A stretch of 51,349 nt of DNA from Verrucomicrobiota bacterium (lineage in GTDB: Bacteria; Verrucomicrobiota; Verrucomicrobiia; Chthoniobacterales; UBA10450), in the NCBI GenBank assembly GCA_003219465.1, contig QHOX01000060.1, forward strand, positions 1 to 51,349, in the 5' to 3' direction. Below are positions 1-9,802 of the stretch, in pieces. The translations under genes were made by a program, and so were the position numbers. Within the stretch, counting starts at the first letter, position 1; every line of letters starts with the position of its first letter. The notes beneath the pieces were generated by a model. That model saw nothing but the letters and a program-made list of their open reading frames with translations. It had not been told where the DNA came from and did not search any database.

Positions 1-1438
1 CAGTACATCAACGAGGGAAAAGTGTTCGCCTGCAACGTCGAGAAGGGCGGCTTCTTTTACGAAATGCTCGCTGCCCAGCCGCGCGGCACTTCGGACACGT
101 CGCGAATCGCGACGGATCACATCAACAATCCAAATGCAATCAACGCAATTTTTTTGCTGGCAGAGAGGGAACGGATCGCAGCCACGGAGAAAGTGGCTGG
201 CGGGGCCCTGGCCTTGCCCGGTGAAAAAGAAGACATGTGCCCCGTCCCGCACGTCTTAAAGGATGGCGCAGATTCCATCGGCGTCGGCGGCGCAACAATC
301 CGTGTTTACGTCAACATCGGCATGTACGTGAACGAATTCACTCGGGATTATGGCGAGATTGGACGCGCGGCTATTCGAAAATTTCTCGCTGACGCGCACG
401 AGAAGGGATACATCGGGGCTCCAATCCACATTGGCAAATATCGCCGCGTTTTTCCGCAGGCTCAAACCGTTCCATCTGGCCGATGCGGCTGGCGGGCAGG
501 CTTACATCACTACGGATGCTGCCGCAATGACGCGCGGAAAAGAAGTTTTTGCCGAAAGCTGCGCCGCGTGTCACTCGAGCAAACAACCGGCGGCGAACAT
601 CGATCCGCACTCCGGCGAGGGAAAAGCGTGGTTCCGCGCGGCGGTAATCGCGCCCGATTTTCTGGAGAATAATTTTCTGTCAAACGACAAACGTTATCCA
701 CTGACAAAAATCGAAACGAATTCAGCACGCGCATTCGCAACCAATGCGAAGGCTGGCCATATCTGGGACAATTTTTCTTCAGTGACTTACAAGGAGCTTT
801 CCCCGGTCGACGAGCTCGACTTTTTCAACCCGTTTGATGAGACGCGGCCGATTAAGTTCAAGCCGAGAGAAAAAAATGTCGCACCCGGCTATTACCGCGT
901 GCCGTCGCTGGCCAGCGTGTGGAGTTCTGCCCCGCTATTGCATAACAACGCGCTGGGAAAATTTACTGGCGACCCTTCGGTAGTGGGCCGATTGGACGCG
1001 TTCAACGATGCGATCGAAAAATTGCTCTGGCCGGAGAAACGGCTCAACAAAGACTCGATCTGGCGAACTCAAAACGAATGCACACTGCATTTGCGCAAGG
1101 AGTTTGTGCCGAAACCGCTTCGACGCCTGGCTTACAGGGACGGCTACATCAGCATCGGCCCGATCCCGAAAGGCGTGCCTATTAATTTAATCGGCAACCT
1201 CGAGCCTGATCTCTGCCAATTGGTCGTGCTGCAGGCGAAGATCGGTAAGGCGCTCGTGAAAATTCACACCATGAATCTTTCACCGGAAGAAGCGACAGCT
1301 GAGTTGACAAAGGCAGTCCCCGAATTGGTGGCGGCGAATAAATGCCAAGATTTTATCGAGGACAAGGGACATTATTTCGGTACTGACCTGCCAGATTCAG
1401 ATAAACGCGCGCTGATCGAGTATTTGAAAACGCTTTAG
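1..1438 (+). CDS. c-type cytochrome, 5'-truncated, probable frameshift
   Basis: The left window edge cuts this gene. The first part reads in frame 1 (open from base 1, up to about base 340-420) and the rest in frame 2 to the stop at 1436-1438. The frame-2 part has one haem c attachment motif, CAACH, at bases 560-574, and later YYRVPSLASVWSSAPLLHNN, which resembles the distal region of large di-haem, cytochrome-c-peroxidase-like proteins. The C-terminus (GHYFGTDL then ALIEYLKTL) also looks like a natural family end. The two frames meet in a region where neither translation is convincing, so a small indel is likely. Role: probably periplasmic electron transfer. The real partner and any enzyme activity cannot be read from the sequence. 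Either natural decay or a sequencing error could explain the frame change. Confidence 0.65.
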
Positions 1439-1461
1439 CGCGTTGAAGGGAAAGGAAAAAC

Positions 1462-1905
1462 ATGGCAGCTACAGTTTCAGAAATGTTGAAGATGTCACAG
1501 GCGCAGCTGGATGATTTGTTCACGCAAAGTCCTGTGGGCGAAATCCCGAGCGGCGAGGCGAAGGGAACCGCGATCGTCGCGCCGGGGACAACTTACACGC
1601 AGGACATCGCGAATTTTATAAACCATTTTGCGTGGCAGGGAAAAGTTTTTGATCCAGCCAAGGGTGTGTTGCGAAACAAAATTTTACCGTTCGGACTGAA
1701 CGCGATCATCGCCAAAGTCTACAAAGGTCCCAGCTGGATGGATAACAAGGAGTGCATTGTCCTCGATTACTCTGAAACTTCGCTGCTGGCGCATTGGGTC
1801 CGTGACGAGATTCGGGAAATCGCGCCACATATTTACCTCGGCAAAGTTTACCTCGGCAAAAAGCGACTGATTGATTTCGCGCTCGAGTTTCCTGCTTCCG
1901 CGTAA
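1462..1905 (+). CDS. conserved hypothetical protein (147 aa)
   Basis: The protein is soluble, with no signal peptide or membrane segment. It starts at an ATG preceded by a purine-rich GGGAAAGGAAAAAC, a good ribosome binding site. It lies 23 bases downstream of the cytochrome gene on the same strand, so the two are probably co-transcribed. The composition is that of a folded alpha/beta protein, with a charged motif KVYKGPSWMDNKECIVLDYS in the middle and LIDFALEF near the end. I do not recognise a named domain. The link to the cytochrome suggests a role in the same process, but that is inference only. Confidence 0.8.
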   Translation: MAATVSEMLKMSQAQLDDLFTQSPVGEIPSGEAKGTAIVAPGTTYTQDIANFINHFAWQGKVFDPAKGVLRNKILPFGLNAIIAKVYKGPSWMDNKECIVLDYSETSLLAHWVRDEIREIAPHIYLGKVYLGKKRLIDFALEFPASA

Positions 1906-2317
1906 TCACGTCGTGCGGCCATCGCAGGTGCCGTGAATTCTGCGGCCATTTGTCACTGTCAACGGCGACGCCTATTTTTCTGCCAGGTTTGCGCGCCTTC
2001 CGCTACTTCGCCGAAAGCGGGGCTGGATACATCAGGAGCGCAAGCAATTCGCTTTGGTCCTTGCGGGCCTAAAGAAGAGGCAACCGGGCAACGCCCCCAA
2101 CGGCGCGAGGCAAAGACGGCGTTGCCACAGCCGTAGCTTAAACAGTCGAGATCATGACGCCACGCGGCTTTCGGGCGATGGATGCTAGAGCACGTATCAC
2201 GTCATTCGGAGAATTCTGTGAGACCAAGTCGTCGTCCACAGGGCCATTAATACCTTAGTAAATCGGCGCTTGACGTTCGATGTTTGAAATTGATAAAGGT
2301 CTAGTCGATCGCGACGT
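1906..2317. other. 412-base stretch without a supported gene
   Basis: Only short open frames occur here, on both strands, with no start-site signal and no recognisable domain. I see no tRNA, hairpin terminator or repeat that I can defend. The stretch marks the left border of the accessory island. Confidence 0.5.
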
Positions 2318-3279
2318 ATGGCGGACGGAAGCGAGCAAAATACGGGTTCAGGCGGAGATACAAGCTCCCCAAACGCCGAGGCTGGCGGAGCAGATCTCGG
2401 TGACCAAAATGTTGCCGCTCCTGTCTCTAAGCCTGAAGCTGCAAAAACGAATTTGACGAGCGCGGGCGAAGCTAGGACAGGCCCCGGGGGCGATGACGTC
2501 AGCACGAGAGGCATTGTATTTTTAGCGTTGTATCTCGTTGTCGCGATTCTGTTGTGTTTTTATGGCCTGATAGCCCTTTGGCCTGGTCCGTCTCCCTCGG
2601 GTCAGGTACCTCCTGGCAAATCGGCGGCTGCCCCGACTCCGACTCCTACCCCTTCAGCCGCGCCTTCATCTGAGGGCACACCTAGTTCCTTAGGGACATC
2701 TGCTCCCGCTAGCACTTTAACACCGACCCCTTCAGCAACACTTTCTTCCGGCAGCACAGCACAGACTTCTTCAATCGCATCTGTTTCCGGCGGCACTCCG
2801 ACACCAACTCCTTCAGTAGAACGCGCTCGCATTGCGATATTCGGATGGCACTTTGAAATTTGGGATGAAGTTAGGCTATTACTGATCGTCATTCTCGCTG
2901 GCGCCTTAGGGAGTCTGGTACACACGGTACGTTCCGTTTTTTGGTATGTCGGAAACCGGTTACTTAAGTGGAGTTGGGTTCCTAAATACATCCTTCAGCC
3001 TTTCGCAGGAAGCGCTCTGGCAGTGATTTTGAAAACACGAGTCCGTTTGGCTTCGCGGCGCTCGCGGCGCTGGTAGGTCTCTTTTCCGAGCAAGCCGTTC
3101 TAAAACTCAAGAAAGTAGCCGAAACTGTTCTAGAACCACCAGCCCCGGGCGAGGATGCTAAGCCACAAGAGGAAGTCGCCAAAGCGGTTTCTCCCAAATC
3201 AGTGCCAGGCTCGCAAGCTAAGCCAGAAGAGAAGGGTTCATCGAGTTCGCCAGGCGACACAACGACAGGGACACGGTAG
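2318..3279 (+). pseudogene. membrane protein with Ser/Thr/Pro linker, broken by an internal deletion
   Basis: The frame-2 part begins with a charged N-terminus. It has one membrane segment at about residues 66-88, then a long low-complexity linker of TPTPTPS-like runs (about 90-165), a second membrane segment at about 190-210, and a third that begins near 232 (PFAGSALAVI). The reading then leaves the natural frame. Frame 1 from about base 3020 carries the missing end: FENTSPFGFAALAALVGL, then FSEQAVLKLKKVAE and a charged tail stopping at 3277-3279. Related proteins that I recall have about 15-20 more residues between these two parts, so a frameshifting deletion of a few tens of bases is the simplest reading. 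Function unknown. Proteins of this layout are typical small-island membrane proteins and may sense or anchor. Confidence 0.65.
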
Positions 3280-3356
3280 AGCTAACATAGCGAGAGGGAA
3301 CCCCACGTCTCACTCTGTGACGCGGGTACGATCCTGGGAATCCTGGTGCGACATGA

Positions 3357-4878
3357 TCACTGGGCCGGGGGCAATGCCTTGAGCACTTCCTTTATAGCGG
3401 TGTCGTTTTGCACAACATCGTCATTGAGATGCAATTGATCCCGCATCGCTGTCGCCGCTCCGGCCGAAAGGATCCAGCCATGCGGCAACGGCACCTGAAT
3501 ATTGCGTAACCTGAAGTAAATAATGTCCTTGGTGAAGGACGGGGGCGCGGCCGTGCCGGCCTTGAAACGCCGCTGCTCGCCCCCAATTGCTTTTCGCGCG
3601 TAGATGCCTCGAGCATTGCGCGTTGAAGAACGGGTAGAGCAGCGCCATTAGCTCACTCATAAATGGACCCTGAATTGACGATTTGCGCGGATCGTTGCCG
3701 ATCATGATGACTCTCACATTGACGTTCTCAATTTTCTTAATGGCGCACCAAGTCTTGATGCGCGTGGCGATCTCCAAAGCAGCCGTGGCGCCGGAATTGT
3801 CGAAATAGGTGCCGCTGAGAATGTGTGAACCGTCTGGAAAGCGGCCGGCGGGAATTAGAAGGCCATCGCCGGAGCTTATTTGAACCGCCGTGCTAAGGGG
3901 CACGTAACAGCCAGCTTCAGTTAGCGCAGAACCCCGCGGAGAAAGCTTGGAGGCGGTGTCCTCAGCACCGATAAAGAAGTTAGTGAGGCGAAGATTGCTT
4001 GTAATGATGCGATTTCCTGTTTCGACGGACGTGCCGTTGAGGAAAAGAGCCGGCATCCATTCGCGCCTGCTTGGCTTCGCACTCCAGAGATCGACAAACG
4101 ACTGTGCGAAGCGATCGTTGTGCATCCTCTCGCGCCACGCCTTCTGCCAACCTATTTCAAGCGTATGCCCGCGGTCGAAATACGGGATTGGAAAAGGAAG
4201 AAAGCGTTGCAGCAAATCCGGGTAAAACATCGAAGCGAGTGCGGGAGAAAGAAAATCCTGCGCGAGGATTTCGGTGCCTGCGTCTTTGAACGAAGCGACG
4301 TTTGGCTCGGGCAGCAAAGCTTCAAAGACGGCTACGCCGAGGCTGCCGCCCGATACGCCATTGATCGCAAACAGATGCGCAGCAAAGTTCGGATTTTTGT
4401 CCTGAATTTCGCCGAGCACTGCCACGGTCCAGTATGCTGCCCTGATTCCGCCGCTCTCCGTGGCGACGATGTAAAGTGGATGCGTTTCGCCGCGTCGTTG
4501 ATCTTCAACCAGGACATACCAGTTATCGAACGCCTTTAAAACATCGAGGCGAGGGATCTCTTGCGGTGGTGCCAAGCGAACGATGTGATTGTCGTTCCAA
4601 AAGCTGAACAGGAGCGCGAGGACGAGGAGAGATGCGATGACGGGGAATCGCCAGATGCGGCTGAGATAGACGAGAAATCCGCCAAAGGTTACCCAAGATG
4701 CCGCAACCAGACAAAGAATCGTGCCCAAGCCGAAATTTTGCGCTGCAGTCGGTGTGATGGTGAAGAGAACAAGCAGTAACAGCGCAATGGCCGCCATCAC
4801 TCCAAGTCCAATCTGCGACGAGCGGCGCAGTTGAGTCAGCCGTTCAATCTTACGTTCCGACGGAGGGCCGATTATTTT
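3357..4878 (-). pseudogene. patatin-like phospholipase, 5'-deleted and frameshifted (copy A)
   Basis: This is a paralogue of the intact patatin at 6014-8128. The two align from IIGPPSE.KIERLTQL (residue about 169 of the intact copy) to near the end. The oxyanion-hole region reads ESGGIRAAYW and the nucleophile elbow GVSGGSLG, so the catalytic Ser is still there. The region that is DGGYFENS in the intact copy reads SGTYFDNS here, so the catalytic Asp is gone. Near base 3625 the reading frame slips by one base, and the true end (NIQVPLPHGWIL, then DDVVQNDTAI) continues in another frame to a stop at 3357-3359. The first about 165 residues, which carry four membrane segments in the intact copy, are missing because a deletion joins this gene to the SIR2-like gene. 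Almost certainly non-functional. Confidence 0.8.
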
Positions 4879-5818
4879 TCGAATCCCACACCCTCGCCAC
4901 GAGCGGATCGGGCCACGGATCGATCGAATAAGAACGCGGGAATCCATCTTTTTTGTGACGCAACGTCTTGAGAAGGAGACGCAGATTGTAGTCGAGCAGG
5001 CTGTAGCCGATGAAGAGCGTCGGCCAAATCGCAAGACGGTAATAAAATGTTTGTGGTACGGGATTGTAATTGCCGGGCGCGGTCATCTGGAGAACGAAGT
5101 CGATGTAGTCTTCGTCGGTGATCACGAGGGACTTTGGAGTGTTTATGTCGCCGTGAATCATGAAGATGAACGGATATTCAGGAGAAGGATCCGGGAAATC
5201 TTCAGGGGGAGCGTTTGACTTTGGCTGGTAAACGGATGTCCTTGGTTTTTTTGGGGGATCAACCGACAGCAAGGCCTCTTCGAAAAGGCGGTCGTAGTTT
5301 GTCGTGATGATCAGGGGAAAATTCAGTTCTGCCAGCGCGCGCAACGCTAGCGAAGGTGTCTTGCCAACAGTGACGGCGCGCTTGACAGCATCTCCGAGCC
5401 TTTCCCGGCCATCGCTGCGCAGCTTGATGGCTTCAGGTTGGGCCGCCGGAGGGGCCAAGGGCTGCGGAAGACCTTGGTTTTTGCCCTTCTTCTCCCAGTC
5501 CTTCCACTGTTCATCGAGAATGATGTTTAGTTCGTAATCCAGCGCGACACGCTAAAAGTGATCCTTTGGCGTTTTTTCGGAAAACGTTCCGTCCATCGAG
5601 TCTCACGGGCGAGCGCTTCGGCCAAGGCTCCCGCGAAGAGTGGCCGGCGCGGGTCTGGAGGCGGCTCAGCCTGTCCGGGCGGCGCGGGCTTTGATGCGTG
5701 AACGCCGGCGCCTAGAAACAAAACGACCCGGCCAGACCTAACACTCGCAGCGATCTGGTCGACCCCCGTCTCCGGCTGGCCTGTCTTGATAGAGGTTTGG
5801 ACCGCCGTTCATAATCCA
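4879..5818 (-). pseudogene. SIR2-like domain protein, truncated and frameshifted
   Basis: The N-terminal part contains GRVVLFLGAGVHA, the nucleotide-binding glycine motif of SIR2-like proteins, followed by LAEALARET. The frame changes near base 5555 and continues as YELNIILDEQWKDWEKKGK, then FPLIITTNYDRLFEEAL, FMIHGDINTPKSLVITDEDY and LFIGYSLLDYNLRLLLKTL. This order is that of the SIR2_2 type found in many bacterial defence and NAD-depletion proteins. The C-terminus breaks off after DPLVARVWDSK, where it runs into the patatin remnant. No in-frame ATG precedes the glycine motif, and a stop lies just upstream (5819-5821). The intact ancestor would probably have hydrolysed NAD or bound ADP-ribose in the cytoplasm. 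This copy is broken at both ends. Confidence 0.8.
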
Positions 5819-6013
5819 ATTTTTGAATCGCTAATCATCGGGTATCTCCGGCGCGAGTGAACATGCAACCTGATCGAGCAATTTTGGGTCAGCATGACTG
5901 TAGCTGATGAATACCTTGCTGCGTGGGGAGTTCTGCGCCATTTGCTGACCAGAAGATTGGAAGACCGTCGACCAGAATTCTAGTCGCTGATATTCAAATC
6001 AAGCAATTGTAAA

Positions 6014-8128
6014 TTATGGCTTCGGGGACGGGGGGAGATAATTGATCACCTGTGTGATCGCGGTGTTATTGCTCACGACGTCGTCATCAAGTTCGAGTTG
6101 CTCTCGCATGGTTTGCGCGGCAGCCTTCGACAACATCCAACCTAGCGGTAAGGGGACTTGTGTATCGCGAAGTCGAAAGTAGAAGATATGCTTCGGACGC
6201 GGCCCTGCTGGTTGCCCTTCGGTAACAGGCCTGGCTTCATCAGCTTTGACTGGGCGCTGTTCGAGTACAATTGCTTTTTGCGCGTAAGTACCCCGCGCAT
6301 TGCGCGTGTTTAGTAGCGAATAAATCGGCGCAGTCACGTCACCAAGGAAATTTCCGCTGACCGTCATTTTCTTCGTGTGTTTTGGTTCAGTCGGTTTTGG
6401 CGGTGGCGCTGCTGGGTCAATGGGCGGCTTGCGTGGATCGTTGCTAATCATAATGACTTTCACGTCCACGTTGGTGATCTCATGCTTCGGCAACTCACAC
6501 CGTTCCTTGATTCGGGTCGCAATCTCGTACGCCGTGGTCGCAGCAGAATTCTCAAAATAACCACCGTCGACGATGTGCGAGCCGTCGCGGAACCGACCTG
6601 CGGGGCTTACGAATGTGAAGCGCGCGCTCATATGCGCGGCGGTACTGAGCGGGATATGGCAGGCAGTCTTGTTTCGGGAATGTCGCGGAGAAAGCTTTTT
6701 CGCGGCATCTTGCGCATCCAAAAAAAAGTTCGCAACGCGAAGGTTGCTCGTAATGATCCGATTGCCCTTTTCAACGGAAGTGCCATTAAGGAAGAGTGCC
6801 GGCATCCACTCCCGAGAGGTAGATTTCCAAAGATCGACAAACGAACCAGCGAAGCGGTCGGTCTTCATTTTATCACGCCATGCCTTTTCCCAACCCAGCT
6901 CGAGGGCGCGCCCGCGATCGAAAAACGGGATCGGCCATGGGATGAAGCGTTGAACGAGGTCGGGATAGAGCATGGCGGCGAGTGTGGGCGAAAGGAAATC
7001 TCTTCCGAGAATTGCATCTCCCGCTTCTTTGAATGAGCCGAGATCCGGCTCGGCTAGCAATGCTTCGAAAACTGCGGCGCCAAGACTACCTCCGGAGACG
7101 CCGCTAATCGCGAAGAGATGCGGCGCAAAGTTCGCATTCTTATCCTGAATTCCACCCAACACGGTCGCAGTCCAATAAGCAGCACGAATTCCGCCTCCTT
7201 CGGTAGCAACGATATAAAGCGGATGCGTCGTCTCGGCTGGATAGTTTTTCTCCATCAGTTGGTGCCATTTCTGGAACGACTGCAGAACATCGAGTCGTTC
7301 TACCTGCTGCAGAGGAACGGTTCGAATGACATGGTTGTCATTCCAATAACTGAAAAGAAGAGCCAACAGGATAAGCACGGTAATCACTGGAAACTGCCAG
7401 CGACCACCGAGGTAAACAAACAAACTGCCAACGGCGACCCACGAGGCAGCAGCCAAAAACAGTATTGTTCCCATGCCCAGCCCTTGGGGCACTCGAACCG
7501 GATCGGCGGCGAAGAGAATGAAAAGCAGCACTGAGACAATCAACATCGTGCTCAGGGCGACAATCGTAGCCCGCCCAAGTTGAGTCACATGTTTGACCTT
7601 TTCCTCTGGCGCCGCGCCGATCCACTTTCGCCGCACAACGAGCAGAATGTAGAACGCGATTGCCAGCACGGCGCAAAGGCCGGCAAAGAAATACAGCCAA
7701 GACTTTGCCGGTGCTTTCCAGTCGTAGGAGCACGCGGCGACAAGAAATCCGCAGCTGACGACTAATATTGGCGCGACACCCAATAATCGCGGCACATGTT
7801 TTTCTGCGAGCTTCGAACGGAATTGACCATGGCCGGCGCGAGGGAAATCGAGATAGAGTAGGACGCGCGCCGCATACCAACTGGATAGCGCCCAAAGGAT
7901 CAACGCTGCGAAAAATCCGAAAACTCGTGGCAAGTACCACTGCCCACCAGCCATGCCCTCGCCGACAGTGCGTAAGATTTCTGTGCCTTGCGCGACACAA
8001 AGAAATACGGGACAGGCGATAATAACAACGATGACGCTGAAACGGCATTGTTTTAACTGGTGGTAAAGGTCGCGAATGCGCCACCATATCCGTTGAAGAA
8101 CGGTGCCAGACTTTTTGCCGTTAGACAT
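6014..8128 (-). CDS. patatin-like phospholipase with N-terminal membrane domain (704 aa)
   Basis: The first about 265 residues hold about seven hydrophobic segments (near 30-46, 67-90, 117-134, 145-165, 187-208, 217-240 and 246-262). The rest is a patatin-type lipid acyl hydrolase: oxyanion hole GGGIR (311-315), nucleophile elbow GVSGGS with Ser345, and DGGYFEN with Asp521 as the second member of the Ser-Asp dyad. The enzyme is expected to cleave membrane lipids from the cytoplasmic face. It is complete and in one frame, unlike its neighbour copy A, which suggests a tandem duplication with only this copy kept. In defence islands patatins often act as membrane-damaging effectors, but a housekeeping lipase role is also possible. 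No dedicated sensor gene is obviously in operon with it. Confidence 0.88.
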   Translation of the reverse strand: MSNGKKSGTVLQRIWWRIRDLYHQLKQCRFSVIVVIIACPVFLCVAQGTEILRTVGEGMAGGQWYLPRVFGFFAALILWALSSWYAARVLLYLDFPRAGHGQFRSKLAEKHVPRLLGVAPILVVSCGFLVAACSYDWKAPAKSWLYFFAGLCAVLAIAFYILLVVRRKWIGAAPEEKVKHVTQLGRATIVALSTMLIVSVLLFILFAADPVRVPQGLGMGTILFLAAASWVAVGSLFVYLGGRWQFPVITVLILLALLFSYWNDNHVIRTVPLQQVERLDVLQSFQKWHQLMEKNYPAETTHPLYIVATEGGGIRAAYWTATVLGGIQDKNANFAPHLFAISGVSGGSLGAAVFEALLAEPDLGSFKEAGDAILGRDFLSPTLAAMLYPDLVQRFIPWPIPFFDRGRALELGWEKAWRDKMKTDRFAGSFVDLWKSTSREWMPALFLNGTSVEKGNRIITSNLRVANFFLDAQDAAKKLSPRHSRNKTACHIPLSTAAHMSARFTFVSPAGRFRDGSHIVDGGYFENSAATTAYEIATRIKERCELPKHEITNVDVKVIMISNDPRKPPIDPAAPPPKPTEPKHTKKMTVSGNFLGDVTAPIYSLLNTRNARGTYAQKAIVLEQRPVKADEARPVTEGQPAGPRPKHIFYFRLRDTQVPLPLGWMLSKAAAQTMREQLELDDDVVSNNTAITQVINYLPPSPKP

Positions 8129-8200
8129 CGTCAGGCGATATTTGTCTTTTTACCTGAGTTCGCCAAGGAGCACGACTTTAGGTATTCAACCGCGCAAAGA

Positions 8201-8536
8201 TCATATTGCTGCGATGGCTGCCGTCACTGCGACTTTAACCACGATTTCTAGCACCGAATCTCTGAATTTTTCGATTTGCATCGTTCCTGCGTTCGCCTTT
8301 CGCAACGCCTCCATTTGCGCGGCGGCCTTCTGCGATTCCACCAGCCAGCGAAATTCATCCTCGTCGATCTTTTTCTCCGCCAAGAGTTGCATCCATTTTT
8401 CCAATTTGCCACGCGACTGGTTCAGAAACGCTTCCGCATCCTCCTTTCCCTGGCTGGAAAAGTCTTTCAGGTCTTTCTCCGCCAGTCCACCGACCTGGTC
8501 TTTAATGTCGTCGAATACTTGGTTGAAGTTGGCCAT
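8201..8536 (-). CDS. hypothetical protein (111 aa), charged helical with hydrophobic end
   Basis: The protein is rich in Lys, Glu and Gln, is predicted mostly helical, and ends in a short hydrophobic stretch (VLEIVVKVAVTAAIAAI). The start ATG at 8534-8536 follows GGGAGGAATT. The gene lies 16 bases downstream of the lipoprotein-like gene at 8553-9008, so the two form a probable operon. I do not recognise a family. Its tail could insert in a membrane, or pack as an amphipathic helix. Confidence 0.75.
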   Translation of the reverse strand: MANFNQVFDDIKDQVGGLAEKDLKDFSSQGKEDAEAFLNQSRGKLEKWMQLLAEKKIDEDEFRWLVESQKAAAQMEALRKANAGTMQIEKFRDSVLEIVVKVAVTAAIAAI

Positions 8537-8552
8537 ATCGAATTCCTCCCGA

Positions 8553-9008
8553 TTAACCGGTCGCGCGCTTGTCTTCTTCGGTCCGAATCAGCGTATCAAA
8601 AAGACCGCTGACCTGGTTCTTGCCCTCATCCACGAACGCCGGCGACAGCGTCCCCTTTGTTTTCCACAGATCAAAAAAGTGACTCAGCTGCGATTTAATC
8701 GTTTGCCATTGCGCAACGGTGGGATCGTTCTTCGTTCGAGCTTTCTCAGCGCTAATTGCAGAATCGATCTTTTGCATGAGCGCCTCTACGTCTGCCGCCA
8801 CGCTTGAGTAACTGGTCCGGCCTTTTGCCTTGTCAATTAATGCCAGGGATTCATCCTTTAGCCCCTTGTCCGTGTCGTAGGCAGCTTGACTAAAGCGCGT
8901 CGACGAAAGGAGATTCCCAGCGGTCTCACAACTGGAGAATCCGAGTATCATCGAAAAGCTTGCCAGCGACAGCGCCAGCCAGGCGCTATGTTTGCGGAAT
9001 CGCTTCAT
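8553..9008 (-). CDS. putative lipoprotein (151 aa)
   Basis: The N-terminus has basic residues (MKRFRKHS), a hydrophobic core and then GFSSCETAGN, a loose lipobox with the candidate lipidated Cys at about residue 27. The mature part is helical, with many Lys, Asp and Ser, and no known domain that I can name. It would sit on the outer side of the inner membrane or on the outer membrane. It is the first gene of a likely two-gene unit with 8201-8536, and is divergent from the SLATT gene at 9131. Function unknown. Confidence 0.78.
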   Translation of the reverse strand: MKRFRKHSAWLALSLASFSMILGFSSCETAGNLLSSTRFSQAAYDTDKGLKDESLALIDKAKGRTSYSSVAADVEALMQKIDSAISAEKARTKNDPTVAQWQTIKSQLSHFFDLWKTKGTLSPAFVDEGKNQVSGLFDTLIRTEEDKRATG

Positions 9009-9130
9009 GATTTCTTTTTAACCGCGAGACATTTCTCGTGTAAAGACAATTTTTGGCCTGTCGCGCGTTAACCTTGGCAATAAGCTGACCAGACGGTTTT
9101 GCTTTACTACCGCCGGTAACTGATGTTGAA

Positions 9131-9613
9131 ATGGACGCTGAAAGTCAGGACGATTTGTTGACCCCTGGTAAAATGATCTCAGCCGACGAGTACATCGAAC
9201 AGCGCTTGAACGATCAGATAAGCTGGTACGATCGGAAGAGCGGGACGAATCAACTTTGGTTCAAGCGGCTGCGGTTTGCGGAGATCGTTGCCGCCGCCAT
9301 AATTCCACTTCTATCCGGCTTCGCAGGCCAGTCGTTGTCGATCAAGATCGCGATCGGTGCTTTTGGCGTTGTCGTTGCCGTGATCGCGTCCCTCCTCGCA
9401 TTGCTGCGCCTTCAGGAACATTGGATCAGCTATCGCGCCACGGCTGAAGCGCTCAAAGCGGAGAAATTTCTGTTTCTGACGCAAACACAGCCTTACGATA
9501 AGGAAGATGCCCTCCATCTGCTCGTCCAGCGCGTCGAAGCTCTATTGTCGAAGGAGAGTACTGAGTGGATCCGGTCCACGGCGAAACCACCCGAAGGAGA
9601 GAATCGTACTTAA
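9131..9613 (+). CDS. SLATT-type two-TM protein (DUF4231 family)
   Basis: The N-terminal part contains DEYIEQRLNDQISWYDRKSG, and the second half LRLQEHWISYRATAEALKAE, FLFLTQTQPYD and VQRVEALLSKE, the pattern of DUF4231 proteins. Two membrane segments lie between (about residues 54-69 and 72-92). SLATT proteins are predicted to form pores or disturb membranes in nucleotide-signal conflict systems, often next to SLOG-domain sensors. A SLOG protein is encoded at 23226-23966 on the same strand, although far away. The start ATG comes shortly after a weak ribosome site. The gene is complete. Confidence 0.82.
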   Translation: MDAESQDDLLTPGKMISADEYIEQRLNDQISWYDRKSGTNQLWFKRLRFAEIVAAAIIPLLSGFAGQSLSIKIAIGAFGVVVAVIASLLALLRLQEHWISYRATAEALKAEKFLFLTQTQPYDKEDALHLLVQRVEALLSKESTEWIRSTAKPPEGENRT

Positions 9614-9802
9614 CATGTATCTTTTTGGCCTCGCATTGAAGGCGAGGGCAAAGATTTTTGGCAGAATTGTCTTAGCCGTTGGCTTGGGTATTTGAAAATT
9701 TCCGATTGCATCAAGTTGGTTCGTCGACTCGAGGCGCTTTGGTCGCTTCCCGCTCGGAACCCGCGAACTGAACGGTTGTTCGCGAACTTGAAGTAACATC
9801 TT

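Noticed and set aside
1933-2136. Small plus-strand frame in the left gap
   Set aside because: Composition is unlike a protein and no start or family signal is present.
2620-2830. TPTPTPS-like repeated runs as a possible tandem array
   Set aside because: They are a low-complexity protein linker, not a perfect DNA repeat or CRISPR.
6377-8022. Long open frames on the plus strand opposite the patatin gene
   Set aside because: They mirror the codon pattern of the minus-strand gene and show no domain or start signal.
8103-8807. Plus-strand frame opposite the two small minus-strand genes
   Set aside because: The minus-strand genes have proper starts, a signal peptide and better amino-acid composition.
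9615-9695. 26-codon frame starting MYLFGLALKARAK between the SLATT and TIR genes
   Set aside because: It is short, has no clear ribosome site and shows no family pattern.
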